Below are positions 61,676 through 64,000 of a stretch of 64,000 nucleotides of DNA, in pieces. The stretch is from Pezizomycotina sp. ARF18. Its lineage: Eukaryota; Ascomycota. The position numbers and the translations under genes were made by a program. The notes beneath the pieces are model-generated. The model was not told the origin of the DNA. It did not search any database and saw only the letters and a list, made by a program, of their open reading frames with translations. Position 1 is the stretch's first letter. Every line of letters begins with the position of its first letter. Where the stretch lies: assembly GCA_002224055.1 (NCBI GenBank), contig AZLU01000179.1:1-64000 (forward strand), read 5' to 3'.

Positions 61676-62740
61676 CTAAGCCTGCTCTTCCTCAAGCTTG
61701 ATCATCTCAAGATACCATCCTGGAGAGCCTTGACAGCTTCGAATTCGGTCAATCCCATCCTACGTTTGTTGGAGATATCATAAACTCCACCCTTAGACTC
61801 CGTGTGCTCGCCCGCAGTTCTACGGACCTGGAGCTGGTACTTGCGGCGACCTCCTTCAGCGCAGCCTCGCCTTTGCGGCAAGCTTAGGTAACTTGATGTG
61901 AACAGACGCGCGGATCGTAGTACCCAGGTTCGTCGGGCAGAAGGTTAAATAACCCAACCTGTCATCACGGAGAATGGGATCTTTTCTTTCAATAGCCTTA
62001 ATCGCCGTTACCAACCTCCTGAAGATCTGCTTCAAATCAGCTCCCTTCTGCATGGATATGATGCGGATGTGATCCTCCTCGTTACCCACACGAGGAACAT
62101 CTTCGCGTCGTTGTGGTAGATTCCGCGACCGAGCGGCCAGAAACGGCACGCGTTCGCGGCGTGCAGGAACCGGTCGCCTTCCTTGAACAGGAAATGGTCG
62201 TCAATCAGTTGCTGCTGAGTTGCTTTGTCCATGCCCGTGAGCTGGTAGTATGTACCCTTTGGCTCGCCTGTGAGACCCGAGAGGGAGTCCGGACGGCGGC
62301 TTCCATGTCCTTGTAGTTTTGCTCCGTGAGGCATGGCTTAAAGCTGTAGTACTTAGGGAACAGCCGCAGCGCACGCGGATGGAGATGATGTACTTGTCTT
62401 CCGGGTCGATATTCTTGAAGACGTTCAGGTCACCGAAGTCGGTCGGGGGTTGCTGCTCCTTGGGACCGAAGCCGTGGTAGTCTTCGATGATAGGTTGAAA
62501 AGAGGAGCGAAGACCGTGCAGGCAGCAGCGTCGGGGCGTACACGCCGATGCCGCTGTCGAGGTTCTCCACGCCGGACTGGATTACATCCTGTAAGTAGCC
62601 CCGTTCGGCGTCTTCTTGTTTTTGAGCTCCTCGAAGACCTCCTTGTTGGGCACTCTTAAGGAGCGAGTGGCATTCCGAGGAGTTTTGGAGCTTCTGGAAG
62701 CCCGCGTCGAGCTTGGCGTAACTTCGCTGGTGGAACTCAT
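61676..62740 (-). CDS. Arginine kinase (phosphagen kinase)
   Basis: Transfers phosphate between ATP and arginine, buffering cytosolic ATP. Both domains are present. The N-terminal alpha domain has [36 protein letters not shown] and [20 protein letters not shown] (guanidino-binding loop), then [20 protein letters not shown]. The catalytic domain has [60 protein letters not shown] and [12 protein letters not shown]. It then has [20 protein letters not shown] (catalytic Cys near 61.94 kb), [39 protein letters not shown] and the end IKLEEEQA (stop 61676). The five phosphate-binding arginines, the NEEDH Glu, the loop Glu and the Cys are kept. The length, about 354 residues, matches the usual 355. 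No intron is seen. One-base gaps occur near 62738-62700, 62088 and 61705, among others. It looks much more like invertebrate arginine kinases than bacterial ones, by memory of family sequences. Confidence 0.93.
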
Positions 62741-64000
62741 TTTGTCACGTCGGAGGAAGAGGACGAAGAGGGCAAGGGATAGCAGGAGAACGGTATAGCG
62801 TTTGATGTAAGCTGTGGTTTTTGGATAGTTAGCTTGCTATGGCAGGCTAGCTTCTTTTGTGTTATAGTCTACAATTGTGAGGCTTGCTCCAGTTCTTATA
62901 TGCTACGAAATATTTAACGTATCCTTTTATCTGGGGCATGTTTGGGTAAAATCCTGCTGCTGACGACCGTGACGCTGACGAAGCTTGACGGCGAGGAGTT
63001 TCGAAATGGAATCGTATGAGGGGTACATGTGTTGTTTTCTTCTCCATTTTTTCTAAAATCATATCATACTACTATTTTCTTCCAACACAAGGAGTGACAA
63101 TGGGAACAAAGGAGCAGCTAGAACCCTACGAGCAGTATAAGTAATGTGTGCCAGACTAAGTGCCAGACTAATACAGTGGCCAGCTTCGGCCTTAGCGAAG
63201 CCCGATTCTTTCCGTGCGGGGTTCCCTTTCCAGATCAAAAGGTAACTTATAAAAGGGTTGTTGGATAGAGTATGATCCGTGACTATGATAGCCCATTTGG
63301 ACGACGTGCAAACCCCGCATGCAGGGTCTTGGACCATATGATCAACGACGAGACATTTATCCGCTGTAACTTCAGTATGAATTGAAGGAAATCGTGGGAT
63401 ATAGGGCCATTCAAGTCCCGCGATACACGCGTAGGATACCAGGCAAACGGGGAATATTTCACTCATGATTTTGATATGGTTTGATTCGAAGAATCTTCTG
63501 AGTCTCGTTAGGTAGAATGAACGAAGCGTTACCGAGTCAAAGGGAAAAGGCGTGAACGAAATGTATGACCGTGGGAAGAGTGAGGCCTAGGCGTAGATAG
63601 TAAAACAATCTATAACGGATCCAGGGCAAATGAGATATAGATATAGAAGTTTCCACCGTATCTAGGCGTTGAAAGGTAACTACTGCGGTAATCTCAAGTG
63701 CGAGCCGATCGTTATATACTGACTACTAGGTATTGATTAATACTCAACGCTCCCGAGCTACACGATCCTCCTATGCGTGATTGATTATAATTGAGGCTCT
63801 TTTCAATTTATTCTTTTGCAGTTTGAAGTCTCAGATTACCTGCCATTTCAGGTCTAGGTAAAGAGTTAAATAATAAGTCAATTTCACGGAATATTGTCCG
63901 GCGACCCCACTTGCAAGCGCCTGAGTGCCACGTATCGACAACCCGTAGTTTTGAGCCTCAATTGCTCCGGTGCCCAAGATCAACCATAAGGCCTCGTTTC
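62741..64000. other. Right edge, mostly intergenic
   Basis: The first 150 bp are the promoter of the arginine kinase gene. A minus-strand frame of 135 codons (63059-63466, MSEIFPVCLVSYACIAGLEW) has a hydrophobic start that could be a weak signal peptide and a few cysteines. It could be a small secreted protein (chance about 0.2). Nothing else is supportable. Confidence 0.35.

Noticed and set aside
1-64000. CRISPR arrays, tRNA and rRNA genes
   Set aside because: No evenly spaced direct repeats and no tRNA cloverleaf or rRNA core sequence seen by eye; a covariance-model scan would be needed to exclude a tRNA fully.

Overview
The window looks like genomic DNA of a filamentous ascomycete (Pezizomycotina). 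Its genes carry short spliceosomal introns. Three genes belong to the fungus-specific rhodopsin-domain (PTH11-like) membrane protein group. A LaeA-like methyltransferase, a microsomal cytochrome P450 and a fungal AAA+ ATPase are present. A Ty1/copia retroelement carries the mark of repeat-induced point mutation (RIP): C-to-T and G-to-A change with near loss of CA and TG while CG remains. I see no rRNA, tRNA, CRISPR array or operon-like packing.

Layout. 0-14 kb: a rhodopsin-domain protein (2.7-4.5 kb), a cysteine-rich multi-module protein (6.1-7.4 kb), a GRE2-type NAD(P)H-dependent reductase (8.3-9.3 kb, minus), then about 5 kb almost without genes. 14-22 kb: a mitochondrial proton-translocating NAD(P) transhydrogenase (14.6-18.4 kb, minus), with a 163-bp tandem duplication beside its 3' end, and a conserved-looking unknown protein (19.9-21.9 kb). 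25-34 kb: a second rhodopsin-domain protein, a cytochrome P450 (minus) and an unknown protein with paired CxxC motifs (minus). 37-47 kb: a small secreted protein, the RIP-mutated copia element (38,336-43,422, both LTRs present) and an AAA+ ATPase (minus). 49-54 kb: a third rhodopsin-domain protein and an unknown secreted protein (both minus). 55-63 kb: a doubtful small membrane protein, an F-box/LRR-like unknown protein, a LaeA-like methyltransferase and, convergent with it, an arginine kinase (61,676-62,740, minus).

Most striking points. (1) A near full-length, animal-type arginine kinase with its catalytic cysteine, NEEDH motif and five phosphate-binding arginines, in a group where phosphagen kinases are not expected. 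(2) A tandem array of about ten knot-like CC modules in one predicted protein. (3) The two LTRs of the copia element show opposite polarity of RIP: the outer part of each LTR is spared and the inner part mutated. (4) Almost every host gene, including the transhydrogenase, is interrupted by one-base frame changes between well conserved blocks. That pattern fits uncorrected indels in the assembly better than mass gene death, so most gene models below are given as spans with breaks rather than clean exons.

The genes do not form one obvious pathway. P450, GRE2-like reductase and LaeA-like methyltransferase are all common in fungal secondary metabolism, but they lie 20-50 kb apart with unrelated genes between them and I see no backbone enzyme.
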